Assembly (NCBI RefSeq): GCF_001425685.1 | Contig: NZ_LMCY01000033.1 | Span: 116,221 to 180,220 of the forward strand | Reading direction: 5' to 3' | Source of the DNA: Massilia sp. Root335 | GTDB lineage: Bacteria > Pseudomonadota > Gammaproteobacteria > Burkholderiales > Burkholderiaceae_D | Length of the DNA: 64,000 bases | Notes under the pieces: generated by a model | The model's input: the letters and a program-made list of their open reading frames with translations, nothing else | Told to the model about the DNA's origin: nothing | Databases searched by the model: none | Program-made: the position numbers and the translations under genes | Shown here: one piece after another, positions 37,027 through 45,393 of the stretch | Position numbering within the stretch: the stretch's first letter is position 1 | Layout of the letters: every line of letters begins with the position of its first letter

Positions 37027-38726
37027 GCACCGCGCGCAGCGGACCGGATGCCGAGGTGACGGCACAGCTGCGCGCGCAGGGGGCGCCCGGGCGCTGGTCG
37101 CGCCTGCGTGCCGCGCTGACGCCGTGGACGTGGCCGCTGCTGCTCGCGGCGGCGGTCTGGCTCGGCCTGTTCCACGGCCTCGGCGCGATCCCGCTGTTCG
37201 ACGTGGACGAGGGCGCGTTCGGCGAAGCGACGCGGGAAATGCTGGCCCGCGGCGACTACGTATCGACGTGGCTGAACGGCCAGCCGCGCTTCGACAAGCC
37301 GATCCTGACCTATTGGCTGCAGGCCGCGTCCATCCGGCTGTTCGGCCTGGACGAGTTCGCGCTGCGGCTGCCGTCCGCGCTCGCGGCCGCGGCCTGGATC
37401 GGCGCCATCCACGCCTTCGCGCGCCGCGCCGTCGACCGCGGCACGGCCCGCGCCGCCGCCTTCATCGCCGCCACGAGCGCCGGCGTCGTCGTGATCGGCC
37501 GCGGCGCGATCGCCGACGCACTGCTGAACCTGTTCCTGGCGCTGGCGATGTTCGACGTCTACCGCGAACTCGTCGATCCGCGCCCGCGCTGGCGCCGCCG
37601 CGCCTTTCTCTGGATTGCGTTGGGCGTGCTGACCAAGGGCCCCGTCGCGCTGCTCGTGCCGGGCGCCGCCAGCGCCATCGCGTTCCTGCTGCAGCGGCGC
37701 ATGGCGGGCTGGTGGCGCGCCGTGCGCGATCCGGTCGGCTGGCTGATCCTGCTCGCCGTCGCGGGGCCGTGGTACGTCCTGGAGTACGCGCGGCAGGGCG
37801 ACGCGTTCCTGGCCGGCTTCTTCATGCGCCACAACGTCGAGCGCTTCCTCGTCCCGCTGCAGGGCCATGGGGGCAGCGCCCTGTACTACCTGCCGGCGCT
37901 GCTGCTGCTCGTCCTGCCGTACACGGGGCTGCTGCTCGCCACGCTGCCCGGACTGCGCCGGCTGCGCGCGACGCCCCTCGACACGCTGCTGTGGTGCTGG
38001 TTCCTGTTCGTGCTCGGCTTCTTCACGCTGGCGGGCACGAAGCTGCCGCACTACCTGCTGTACGGCGCGACGCCCCTGTTCATCCTGATGGCGCGCCGGC
38101 GCCACGCGCTGCACTTCCGGGTGTGGGCCCTGTTGCCCGCGCTGCTCGCGTGCGGCGCCGTCGCCGCACTGCCGCTGGTGTTGCGGCATGCCGCGCCGGG
38201 CGCGCGCAACGCGTACGTGCGCGAGGCGCTGTCCAGGGGCGACGTCCTTGGTCCGGCATGGCAGGCGCAGGCGCTCGTGGCGGCCGCCGCCGTGCTGGCG
38301 CTCGTGCTGTGGCCCGGTCGGCCGCGTACCGGCTGCACCGGCGCGGCGCCGGCGCCATGGACGGACGCCGACCCCGTCCGCCGCGCCGCCGCGGACGCCG
38401 GCAAAGGTGCCTGGCCCCGCCTCGCCGCGGCCGCGCTGGCCTGCTCGTACGCGCTCGGCGGCCTGCTGCTGCCGGCCGCGGCCGAGCTCCAGCAAGGGCC
38501 CGTCAAGCGTGCCGCGCTGCTGGCCAGGCAGGCCGGGTGGCCGGTGCGCAGCTGGCGCATCGACGCGCCCAGTTTTTCCGTGTACCGCGCCGCAGTCACG
38601 CCGGCGGCGGACGTGCCGCGCGCGGGCGACGTCATCCTCACCCGCAGCGATGCGCTGGACAGCCTGCCGCCGGCGCGCGTGCTGTTCCGCGAGGGCGGCG
38701 TGCTGCTGGTCCGCATCGGCGGGTGA
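37023..38726 (+). CDS. ArnT-like GT39 lipid A glycosyltransferase
   Basis: A 567-residue inner-membrane protein with about 11-13 helices. The first periplasmic loop begins DVDEGAFGEATREMLARGDYVSTWLNGQPRFDKPILTYW, the acidic catalytic loop of the ArnT/PMT family (Asp-Glu). It should move a sugar from undecaprenyl phosphate to lipid A on the periplasmic side. The start at 37023 overlaps the GT2 stop by 4 bases. In Bordetella and Francisella similar gene pairs add amino sugars to lipid A phosphates; the sugar here is unknown. Confidence 0.92.
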   Translation: MSTARSGPDAEVTAQLRAQGAPGRWSRLRAALTPWTWPLLLAAAVWLGLFHGLGAIPLFDVDEGAFGEATREMLARGDYVSTWLNGQPRFDKPILTYWLQAASIRLFGLDEFALRLPSALAAAAWIGAIHAFARRAVDRGTARAAAFIAATSAGVVVIGRGAIADALLNLFLALAMFDVYRELVDPRPRWRRRAFLWIALGVLTKGPVALLVPGAASAIAFLLQRRMAGWWRAVRDPVGWLILLAVAGPWYVLEYARQGDAFLAGFFMRHNVERFLVPLQGHGGSALYYLPALLLLVLPYTGLLLATLPGLRRLRATPLDTLLWCWFLFVLGFFTLAGTKLPHYLLYGATPLFILMARRRHALHFRVWALLPALLACGAVAALPLVLRHAAPGARNAYVREALSRGDVLGPAWQAQALVAAAAVLALVLWPGRPRTGCTGAAPAPWTDADPVRRAAADAGKGAWPRLAAAALACSYALGGLLLPAAAELQQGPVKRAALLARQAGWPVRSWRIDAPSFSVYRAAVTPAADVPRAGDVILTRSDALDSLPPARVLFREGGVLLVRIGG

Positions 38727-38732
38727 ATCGTC

Positions 38733-39683
38733 ATGCCGGCTTCGCTCCGTTCCCCCTGGGCCTGGCTGCCGCCCGCGGCCGCACTGGTGCTCGTGGCTGC
38801 CATCCTCGCGACCGGCAGCAACCGCGCGCTGTTCCTGTGGCTGAACCATGGCGGCCATGCCGTCGGCGATCTCGTCTGGTTCCACCTGACCATGCTGGGC
38901 GACGGGGCCATGGCGCTTGCGCTCGTGCTGCCCTGCATCCGGCGGGCGCCGCGCCTGTTCTGGGCGGCGCTGCTGGCGGCCGTCGTGGCGGGCCTCTGGA
39001 CCCAGGGCACGAAACAGGTGATCGACGTGCCGCGGCCGCTGTCCGTGTTCGCGCCCGGCGCCTTCCACCTGGCGGGGCCGGCCTATCGCCACGTGTCGTT
39101 CCCGTCCGGCCACGCCGCGGCCGCGTTCGCGCTGGCCGGCATCTGGATCCTGGGCGTCGAGGGCCGGCGGCCGTGGCGCGGCCTGCTGTTCGTGCTGGCC
39201 GGGCTCGTCGGGCTGTCGCGCATCATGATCGGCGTGCACTGGCCGCTCGACGTCGTCTGGGGCATGGCGGGCGGCTGGCTGGGCGCATGGTCCGGTCTCG
39301 CACTGCAGGCGCGCTGGCGCTGGCCGACGGCGGGACGGGGCGGCCGGCTGGCCGGCGCCGTGCTGCTGGCCGTGACGGCGAGCCTGCTGGTGAGCCGCCA
39401 CATCGGCATCCCGGCCGTGATGCCGGCGCAGCGCCTGGTCGCGGCGGTCTGCCTCGCGTGGGGCGCGTGGGAGATCCGCTGCCTGGGCCGGATGCGCGGC
39501 GCCGGGGCGCTTGCGCCGCGCGGTACGGCGCCGTACGCGGCCCAGGCGCCGCCGTGGCGCGCCGCGCTGGCCCGGGCGGTGGGGATGGCGCGGGCCTGGT
39601 GGGCTGGCCGGCTGGGCGTCGCCCGGCTCGTGCAGCGCGTACAGCGCGATCAGCGCGATCAGCAACGGAGGAACGATGGCTGA
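38733..39683 (+). CDS. PAP2-family membrane phosphatase
   Basis: A 316-residue inner-membrane protein with the full PAP2 signature: KQVIDVPRP, FPSGHAAAA and SRIMIGVHWPLDVV. It starts 6 bases after the ArnT-like gene and overlaps the next gene by 8 bases. In this operon it may remove a phosphate from lipid A or from undecaprenyl diphosphate, so preparing the acceptor or recycling the carrier. Its C-terminal 60 residues are an Arg/Ala-rich extension. Confidence 0.9.
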   Translation: MPASLRSPWAWLPPAAALVLVAAILATGSNRALFLWLNHGGHAVGDLVWFHLTMLGDGAMALALVLPCIRRAPRLFWAALLAAVVAGLWTQGTKQVIDVPRPLSVFAPGAFHLAGPAYRHVSFPSGHAAAAFALAGIWILGVEGRRPWRGLLFVLAGLVGLSRIMIGVHWPLDVVWGMAGGWLGAWSGLALQARWRWPTAGRGGRLAGAVLLAVTASLLVSRHIGIPAVMPAQRLVAAVCLAWGAWEIRCLGRMRGAGALAPRGTAPYAAQAPPWRAALARAVGMARAWWAGRLGVARLVQRVQRDQRDQQRRNDG

Positions 39684-39960
39684 CGAGGACGGGTGGCTGC
39701 TGGTGGGGTTTGGCGGACAGGCCGTGTTCATGGGCCGTTTCGTCATCCAGTGGATAACCAGCGAGCGCTATCGCCGCAGCGTGATCCCGGTGTCGTTCTG
39801 GTATCTGAGCATCGTGGGCGCACTGGTCCTGCTCGTCTACGCGCTGCACCGGCGCGATCCGGTGTTCGTCGCCGGACAGGGCATCGCGGTCGCGATCTAC
39901 CTGCGCAACCTGCAGCTGATCCGGCGCGCGCGCGCAGCCGACGCGCTGCGCACGGAGTGA
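39676..39960 (+). CDS. Small LAB_N (lipid A biosynthesis N-terminal) protein
   Basis: A 94-residue membrane protein. The start at 39676 follows GGAGGAACG and overlaps the PAP2 gene by 8 bases. It matches the LAB_N domain found at the N-terminus of some LpxB proteins: GGQAVFMGRFVIQWITSERYRRSVIPVSFWYLSIVGALVLLVYALHRRDPVFVAGQG. Three short helices are likely. Stand-alone LAB_N proteins accompany lipid A glycosyltransferases in several proteobacteria; a role in flipping the lipid-linked sugar is a hypothesis. Confidence 0.88.
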   Translation: MADEDGWLLVGFGGQAVFMGRFVIQWITSERYRRSVIPVSFWYLSIVGALVLLVYALHRRDPVFVAGQGIAVAIYLRNLQLIRRARAADALRTE

Positions 39961-39977
39961 GCGGCGGCGGGGCGCGT

Positions 39978-40010
39978 CAGCGCATGGTCAGCGCATGGTC
40001 AGCGCACGGC
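39978..40010. repeat. Three 11-bp tandem copies at a gene 3' end
   Basis: CAGCGCATGGT repeated at 39978 and 39989, with a diverged third copy at 40000. The third includes the stop codon of the LysE gene, so a TCA (stop on the minus strand) is present at each copy. Confidence 0.7.
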
Positions 40011-40610
40011 CAGGATCGAGACCTTGGCGGCCAGCACGAGCAGCACGGCGCCCACCGTCCGGTCGAGCCAGACGAGCCGCGCCCGCAGCCAGGCCAGCAC
40101 CGGACGCGACGAGAACAGCAGCGCCACGAGCGCGAACCACAGCAGCGACTCGGCGACGAGCAGGGTCCAGAGGAGGGCGACGTCGGCCGCCGCCAGGCCC
40201 GGCTTGAGCGCCTGCGACAGCACCGACCCGAAGTACAGCATGGCCTTGGGATTGAGCAGGTTCGTGAGGAAGCCGCTGACGAACGTCCTGCCCCCGCCCT
40301 GCGCCGCCTGCGCGTCCGGCAGCTGGCCCTTGGAGCGCAGGCACTGGATGCCCAGCCAGGCGAGGTACAGCGCGCCGACGACGGCCAGGATGCGGGACAG
40401 GCCCGGCAGCGCCGCCAGCACGAGCGACATGCCGAGGACGGAGATCAGCACATAGATGCCGATTGCCGTCGCCACGCCGGCGGCGGCCCACAGGCCGGCG
40501 CGGCGGCCGGAGACGATGGCGGTGCGCGTCACGACCGCGAAGTCGGGCCCGGGCGAGATCAGGGCCAGTGCGTGGATGCTCAGGATGAGCAGCAGGGTGT
40601 TCGGCGTCAT
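39999..40610 (-). CDS. LysE/RhtB-family amino acid exporter
   Basis: A 203-residue inner-membrane protein with six hydrophobic helices. The start at 40610 matches the family N-terminus MTPNTLLLILSIHALALISPGPDFAVV, which includes the conserved SPGPD-F motif. An upstream ATG at 40649 would add 13 residues. LNPKAMLYFGSVL is another family mark. Likely exports amino acids or derivatives such as homoserine lactone or threonine. Confidence 0.88.
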   Translation of the reverse strand: MTPNTLLLILSIHALALISPGPDFAVVTRTAIVSGRRAGLWAAAGVATAIGIYVLISVLGMSLVLAALPGLSRILAVVGALYLAWLGIQCLRSKGQLPDAQAAQGGGRTFVSGFLTNLLNPKAMLYFGSVLSQALKPGLAAADVALLWTLLVAESLLWFALVALLFSSRPVLAWLRARLVWLDRTVGAVLLVLAAKVSILAVR

Positions 40611-40685
40611 GGCGGTCGGTGCGGCGGCGTGGTGGACGGTGCCGGACATCGTAGCACCGTCCCGGCCGCGCCGCAGGCCGCCGCG

Positions 40686-41660
40686 TTATTCGCGTCCGAA
40701 AGCCGGGTTCGGGCGCGTGAGGTAGTACCACTCGTGGTTCGGCGCGGCGTTCACGTCCGGGAACAGGATGCGGCCCGCGAATTCCGCGACGACGGGCGTG
40801 CCGTCCGCGCGCACGCCGATCTGCTCGCCCTCCGCGACGGGATCGAAGCTGGCCCATTGGCGCGTGAAGCGGTCGTCCGCATGCAGCTTGTCGTGCACGA
40901 CGACCATCTGCAGCGCTTCCATCTCGTCGAACGGCACCGGCTGCGGTTCCGGCGCATCGATGATCTTCAGGAAGGCGAGGGTGTTCATGATGGCCGTGTA
41001 GGCGACGTCCGGCGCGCGCGGGTCGAGGTGCTGGCCGCATTCGAGGGTCAGCGCATAGCCGCCCGTGCTGCGCATGTATTCCGTCGTGCCCATGCCGTAG
41101 CGCAGCACGGTTTCCAGTTCCGCCGCGTTGCCGCGCGACCGGCGCTGCACGCCGCCGCCGTACGCGGCCATCCAGCCCGTGACGAAGCGGCGCACGCCGA
41201 GGCGGCGCGCCAGCGCGCGTTCGGCCCGCATGTGCGCGAAGGGTTCGAGGGGGCCGTCGTTGTCGAGGGGGCCGACCATCACGAACGGCTCGCCGTGCGC
41301 GGCATTGAACGAGTGGAGGTCGAGCAGGACGTCGTGCCGGGCCAGCAGTGGGCACAGCCAGTTGGCCACATGGTCCTCGAAGTCGTGCGGTTCCGCTTTC
41401 GGGGACAGGTCGCGGTTCAGGTTGCGGTCGCCCGAGCGCGTGTCTTTCGCGTACGCCAGCGGGTTGACGATGGGGACGAACGTCACGCCGCCGTTGACGA
41501 TGCGGAGGGTGCCGGCGTCGATCTCCGCCATGATCCGCTGGATGGCCTGGGTGCCGCACTTCTCGTTGCCGTGCGTGGCGCCCATGATGATGACGTTGGG
41601 GCCGGCGCCCTGGCCGGTGTAGTTGACGGACTTGAAGTGCAGCTGGCTGGCGGGGATCAT
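40686..41660 (-). CDS. AstE/aspartoacylase-family Zn hydrolase
   Basis: A 324-residue cytoplasmic amidohydrolase. The start at 41660 (MIPASQLHF) follows a weak ribosome site. Zinc ligands are visible in ATHGNEKCG (His, Glu) and DVLLDLHSFN (His). NRDLSPKAEPHDFED carries the substrate-binding Arg. The general-base Glu is probably in TLECGQH. Related enzymes remove succinyl or acetyl groups from N-acyl amino acids; the substrate is unknown and no arginine catabolic genes are adjacent. Confidence 0.85.
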   Translation of the reverse strand: MIPASQLHFKSVNYTGQGAGPNVIIMGATHGNEKCGTQAIQRIMAEIDAGTLRIVNGGVTFVPIVNPLAYAKDTRSGDRNLNRDLSPKAEPHDFEDHVANWLCPLLARHDVLLDLHSFNAAHGEPFVMVGPLDNDGPLEPFAHMRAERALARRLGVRRFVTGWMAAYGGGVQRRSRGNAAELETVLRYGMGTTEYMRSTGGYALTLECGQHLDPRAPDVAYTAIMNTLAFLKIIDAPEPQPVPFDEMEALQMVVVHDKLHADDRFTRQWASFDPVAEGEQIGVRADGTPVVAEFAGRILFPDVNAAPNHEWYYLTRPNPAFGRE

Positions 41661-41750
41661 GCGTCTTGTTCCAAAAAAAATGAATGCGGGCATTGTAGCG
41701 TGCCGGCCCCCGGCGTGGCATCATCCGTGTTTTCGTAAAAGAATGCCAAC

Positions 41751-42899
41751 ATGGACGGCGTCAATACGGGAGGCCCGCCGCGCATCCACGGCCTCGACAC
41801 CTTGCGCGCCCTCGCGGTGTCGCTCGTGGTGCTGCACCACTACACGCTGTTCGTCAGCGACGCCCCGACTTTCGGCTGGATCGGCACGATGGGCTGGGCG
41901 GGCGTCGACCTGTTCTTCGCGCTGTCGGGCTACCTGATCGGCAACCAGATCTTCGGGGCGCTCGGCAGCGCGCGCGGATTCGGGCTCGGACGCTTTTACG
42001 CGCGCCGCCTGCTGCGCACGCTCCCCAACTTCTGGGTCGTGCTGGCGCTGTACGCGCTGTGGCCGGCCTGGCGCGGCGCCACGCCCATGCTCCCGCTGTG
42101 GCAGTACCTGACCTTCACGCAGAATATCCATCTGCAGCCGGGCACCGCGTTTTCGCATGCGTGGTCGCTGTGCATCGAGGAGCAGTTCTACATGCTGCTG
42201 CCGGCCGCCGCCATCGCCGGCGCCGCGCTCGGACGAGCGGGCGTGCGCCTGCGCTGGGCGTGGATCGCGCTGCTGCTGGCCGTCGCGGGCGGGATGCTGG
42301 CCCGCGCGACGATCTGGCACGACGGGCAGCACGCCGCGAACCGGCTCGGCTACTACTACCAGTACATCTATTACTCGAGCTGGTGCCGCTGCGACGAATT
42401 GCTGGCGGGCGTCGCGCTCGCGCTGCTCAGGCGCCGCGCGCCCGGATCGTGGCGGCGCCTCCTCGCGCACGGCAATGCGCTCCTGGCGGCCGGGTTGTGC
42501 GTCACCGCCGGAACCTGGGCGTGGTTCCTCGGCGATCATTATGGCCTCGCACAGACCGTTGCCGGCTATCCGCTGCTGGCCCTCGGCTGTTCCTTGCTGA
42601 TCCTGGCGGCGCTGGCGCCCGACTCGCTGCTGCACCGCGTGCGGGTGCCGGGCGCGGCCAGCCTCGCCCTGTGGTCGTACGCGATCTACCTCACGCACAA
42701 ATCCGTCAGCATCCTCGTCGCGGGGCGCATGGCGCGCGCGGGCTTCGGGGCCGGGGACGGGGCCACGATCGCCGCGTGCCTGCTGGCGTCGCTGCTGGCC
42801 GGGTGGCTGCTGTTCGTCTGCGTCGAGACGCCGTTCATGCGGCTGCTCGCACGGTGGGACAGCGCGCTCAGCCCCGTACCCGCACCGGCGCTTCGATGA
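41751..42899 (+). CDS. Acyltransferase 3 family (OafA/YrhL-like)
   Basis: A 382-residue inner-membrane O-acyltransferase with about 10 helices. It has HGLDTLRALAVSLVVLHHYTLF (the conserved RALAVxxVVxxH entry), GVDLFFALSGYLIG, and RRLLRTLPNFW with WSLCIEEQFYMLLP. It should transfer acetyl or similar groups to exopolysaccharide, LPS or peptidoglycan sugars. Its 3' end overlaps the convergent hypothetical gene by 32 bases. Confidence 0.92.
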   Translation: MDGVNTGGPPRIHGLDTLRALAVSLVVLHHYTLFVSDAPTFGWIGTMGWAGVDLFFALSGYLIGNQIFGALGSARGFGLGRFYARRLLRTLPNFWVVLALYALWPAWRGATPMLPLWQYLTFTQNIHLQPGTAFSHAWSLCIEEQFYMLLPAAAIAGAALGRAGVRLRWAWIALLLAVAGGMLARATIWHDGQHAANRLGYYYQYIYYSSWCRCDELLAGVALALLRRRAPGSWRRLLAHGNALLAAGLCVTAGTWAWFLGDHYGLAQTVAGYPLLALGCSLLILAALAPDSLLHRVRVPGAASLALWSYAIYLTHKSVSILVAGRMARAGFGAGDGATIAACLLASLLAGWLLFVCVETPFMRLLARWDSALSPVPAPALR

Positions 42900-43353
42900 C
42901 GTCGAAGGCGACCGGCATGTCGGCCAGCCATGCCTGCAGGTGGGCGATGCGCATCGACGGGTCGTAGCCCGCCGTCGACGCCAGCGCGGCGCGCAGGCCG
43001 GGCAGGGCTTCCGGCGTGTGCGGGCTGTCGCAGGCGTCGATCAGCATGGCGACGAGGTCCGTCGGCGCCGTGCCGCCGCGGCGCAGGCGCGCGTGGATCA
43101 CGCCGAGCAGCGCGCGCTGCATGCGCGGCGTCGGGTGGGTGATGTGGGCGAAGACGGTAGGCGTGTTGGCGATGGCTTCGCAGATCGCCGTCTCCATCTG
43201 TTCGGGCTTGAGGTCGGAGGCGATGTCGAAATAGGCGCGGTCCCAGCGCGTACGGGCGTACCGGTGGCCGGGCGGGAAGGCGTCGACGCTTTCCAGGCCG
43301 AGTGCGCGGCTGGCGCGGGACAGCAGGGACGACAGGACGGGAAGCAGCGGCAT
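42868..43353 (-). CDS. Hypothetical protein, C-terminus overlaps acyltransferase
   Basis: A 161-residue protein; the start at 43353 (MPLLPVLSSLLSRASRALGLESVDAFPPGHRYARTRWDRAYFDIASDLKPEQM) was chosen because the upstream sequence is repeat-derived. It is soluble and mostly helical, with no signal peptide and no recognised family. The final 32 bases overlap the convergent acyltransferase 3 gene, so transcription from both sides would make antisense RNA at the ends. Function unknown. Confidence 0.62.
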   Translation of the reverse strand: MPLLPVLSSLLSRASRALGLESVDAFPPGHRYARTRWDRAYFDIASDLKPEQMETAICEAIANTPTVFAHITHPTPRMQRALLGVIHARLRRGGTAPTDLVAMLIDACDSPHTPEALPGLRAALASTAGYDPSMRIAHLQAWLADMPVAFDVIEAPVRVRG

Positions 43354-43419
43354 CGTGGATGAAAGGCGAAGTGCGATCCCGCTAGTGTAGACCAAGAAGC
43401 GGAAACGCGCGGCCGTCGC

Positions 43420-43738
43420 GTGGCCGCCCCGCGCCCACGCGTAACACACGCGGTGGGCGAACGTCCGCGTGGGCACAGGGTGCCCACCCTACCGGGACAT
43501 TCGGCATAGGCACAGACCGTGGGGTGGGCGCGCCGCGCCGTCGCGTAACGCACATGGTGCGCGAACGTCGGCATAGGCACAAACCGTAGGGTGGGCGCCC
43601 CGCGCCCACGCGTAACGCACATGGTGCGCGAACGTCCGCATAGGCACAAGCCGTAGGGTGGGCGCCCCGCGCCCACGCGTAACGCACGTGGTTCGCACGC
43701 GTCCGCGTGGGCACGGGGTGCCCACCCAACCGGCACAG
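43420..43738. repeat. 67-bp tandem repeat array with palindromic ends
   Basis: Units starting with GTGGGCG at 43524, 43591 and 43658 are exactly 67 bases apart and nearly identical. Each contains GTGGGCG-CCCGCGCCCAC hairpins, CGTAACGCACATGG and GTCCGCATAGGCAC. A diverged copy precedes them. The array is bounded by GTGGGCAC...GTGCCCACC hairpins at about 43468-43492 and 43707-43728, which match the core of the 7.5-kb repeats. It sits between two leftward genes and encodes no protein. Confidence 0.8.
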
Positions 43739-43741
43739 GTT

Positions 43742-44641
43742 TTAAGCCGCCGCCGCAGCAGCCGCCGTGCTGTCCGTGAACTTCCCGTTGCGGAAATCCT
43801 CGACGGCCTGGAACACCTCGGCCTGCGTGTTCATCACGAACGGGCCGTATTGTGCGATCGGCTCGTTCAGCGGCCGGCCCGCGATCAGCAGCAGGCGGGC
43901 GGGCGCGCCGGCCTTGATGCGCACGCCGTCGGCATCCCGGGCGTTGTCGAGGATGGCCATGCGCGCCTGCGGCACCGCCTTGCCTTCGACGATGACGTCG
44001 CCGCGGAACACGTACAGGAAGGCGTTGTGCCCGGCCGGCAGCGGCTGGTCGAACGCGGCGCCGGCGGGCAGCTCGATGTCCAGGTACAGCGGCTCGGTGA
44101 CGTCGCGCCGGACGGCGCCGTCGACGCCGTGCGTGCTGCCGGCGATCACCTGCACGGCCGCGCCGGAGGCCAGCGTGAAGCGCGGCACGTCCGCGGCCGG
44201 GATGTCGCGGTACCAGGGCGCGCGCATCTTGTCCTGCGCGGGCAGGTTGAGCCACAGCTGGAAGCCTTCCATCAGCCCCTCGTCCTGCTCGGGCATCTCC
44301 GAGTGGACCACGCCGCGGCCGGCCGTCATCCACTGCACGCCGCCGCTCGAGATCGAACCTTCGTGGCCGGCGCTGTCGCGGTGGCGCATGCGGCCCTCGA
44401 GCATGTAGGTGACGGTCTCGAAGCCGCGGTGCGGGTGCTCCGGGAAGCCGGCGATGTAGTCGCCCGCCTTGTCGCTGCCGAAGGCGTCCAGCATCAGGAA
44501 CGGGTCGAGGCGACGCTGCAGCGGCTGCGTCAGCACGCGGTTGATCTTGACGCCCGCGCCGTCCATGACGAACTGGCCGCCGACCAGGCGTTCGACACCG
44601 CGGCTCGTGGCCACGGTCTGTGTTTGCACTTGCTGGGTCAT
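43742..44641 (-). CDS. Pirin family protein
   Basis: A 299-residue bicupin. The N-terminal cupin keeps the metal ligands: PEHPHRGFETVTYMLEG (two His) and HSEMP (His, Glu). The C-terminal cupin is followed by the usual LIAGRPLNEPIAQYGPFVMNTQAEV. Bacterial pirins may act as quercetin 2,3-dioxygenase-like enzymes or redox regulators. It lies 42 bases downstream of the azoreductase gene and is probably co-transcribed with it. It ends in an Ala8 run. Confidence 0.92.
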   Translation of the reverse strand: MTQQVQTQTVATSRGVERLVGGQFVMDGAGVKINRVLTQPLQRRLDPFLMLDAFGSDKAGDYIAGFPEHPHRGFETVTYMLEGRMRHRDSAGHEGSISSGGVQWMTAGRGVVHSEMPEQDEGLMEGFQLWLNLPAQDKMRAPWYRDIPAADVPRFTLASGAAVQVIAGSTHGVDGAVRRDVTEPLYLDIELPAGAAFDQPLPAGHNAFLYVFRGDVIVEGKAVPQARMAILDNARDADGVRIKAGAPARLLLIAGRPLNEPIAQYGPFVMNTQAEVFQAVEDFRNGKFTDSTAAAAAAA

Positions 44642-44683
44642 GATGTTCTCCTTACGGTGCGCGTTCCCGGGATATGAAAGCGT

Positions 44684-45277
44684 TCAGGCCAGGGCCGCCA
44701 CTGCGGCATCGGCGTCGGCCTGGCCCTGCGCGGCCGCTTCCGGGCCCATCGCCTGGGCCGCCGAGTAGATGAACGCGTGGTCCGCCAGGCCCAGGAAGTT
44801 CAGCAGCATGCGGATGTGCGGCACTTGCGGGTCGGCGTCCGCCGGGTAGACGCCGCCGCGCGCGGTGGCCACGTATACTTTCTTGTTCTTGAGCAGGCCT
44901 TCCGGACCGTTCTCCGTGTAGCGGAACGTCACGCCGGCGCGGGCAACCGCGTCGAACCAGGCCTTCAGCTGGATCGGCATGCCGAAGTTGTACATCGGCG
45001 CACCGAGCACGATCACGTCGGCGGCCTGCGCTTCGGCGATCAGCGTGTCGTCCAGGGCCACGCGGGCGGCCTGGGCGGCCGTGCGCTGGTCGGCCGGGGT
45101 GAACAGGGCGCCGAGCGCCGCTTCGTCCAGTACCGGATGCGGGTTCGCGCCCACGTCGCGCACCGTGACCGTCGCGCCCGGATTGGCGGCGGCCAGCTTG
45201 GCGACGATCGCGTTGGCCACGCGGGTCGATTCGGATTGGGTGCCGCGCAAGCTCGAGTTGATCTGCAGGATGTTCAT
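44684..45277 (-). CDS. azoR: FMN-dependent NADH azoreductase
   Basis: A 197-residue flavodoxin-fold quinone/azo reductase. The start at 45277 has AAGGAA upstream. FMN-binding parts include [15 protein letters not shown] (phosphate loop), [23 protein letters not shown] (the MYNF motif) and TARGGVYP. It reduces quinones and azo dyes with NADH and guards against electrophile stress. Divergent from a LysR gene that probably controls it together with pirin. Confidence 0.93.
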   Translation of the reverse strand: MNILQINSSLRGTQSESTRVANAIVAKLAAANPGATVTVRDVGANPHPVLDEAALGALFTPADQRTAAQAARVALDDTLIAEAQAADVIVLGAPMYNFGMPIQLKAWFDAVARAGVTFRYTENGPEGLLKNKKVYVATARGGVYPADADPQVPHIRMLLNFLGLADHAFIYSAAQAMGPEAAAQGQADADAAVAALA

Positions 45278-45393
45278 GGTGGTATTCCTTCGTGTCGGTT
45301 TGTGTTGCGATGGAGTCACTTTAGCGGGTCCATATATCGAGCGGAAGGCGGTAGAATGGATAACATTATTCAACCGATGGAACAATCAACACC
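45278..45393. promoter_or_regulatory. azoR - lysR divergent control region
   Basis: 116 bases between divergent starts, the usual layout for LysR autoregulation and control of the neighbour. It is AT-richer than its flanks (ATGGATAACATTATTCAACC near 45356). A T-N11-A box cannot be fixed with confidence. Confidence 0.45.

Noticed and set aside
43420-43738. Array first considered as CRISPR
   Set aside because: The 67-bp units are alike over their whole length, with no constant-repeat/variable-spacer alternation, and no cas genes are present.
43098-44333. Long leftward frame crossing the 67-bp repeats into the pirin gene region
   Set aside because: Its repeated GAHPTVCAYA-type residues come from the palindromic repeats, and the rest is out of frame with pirin.
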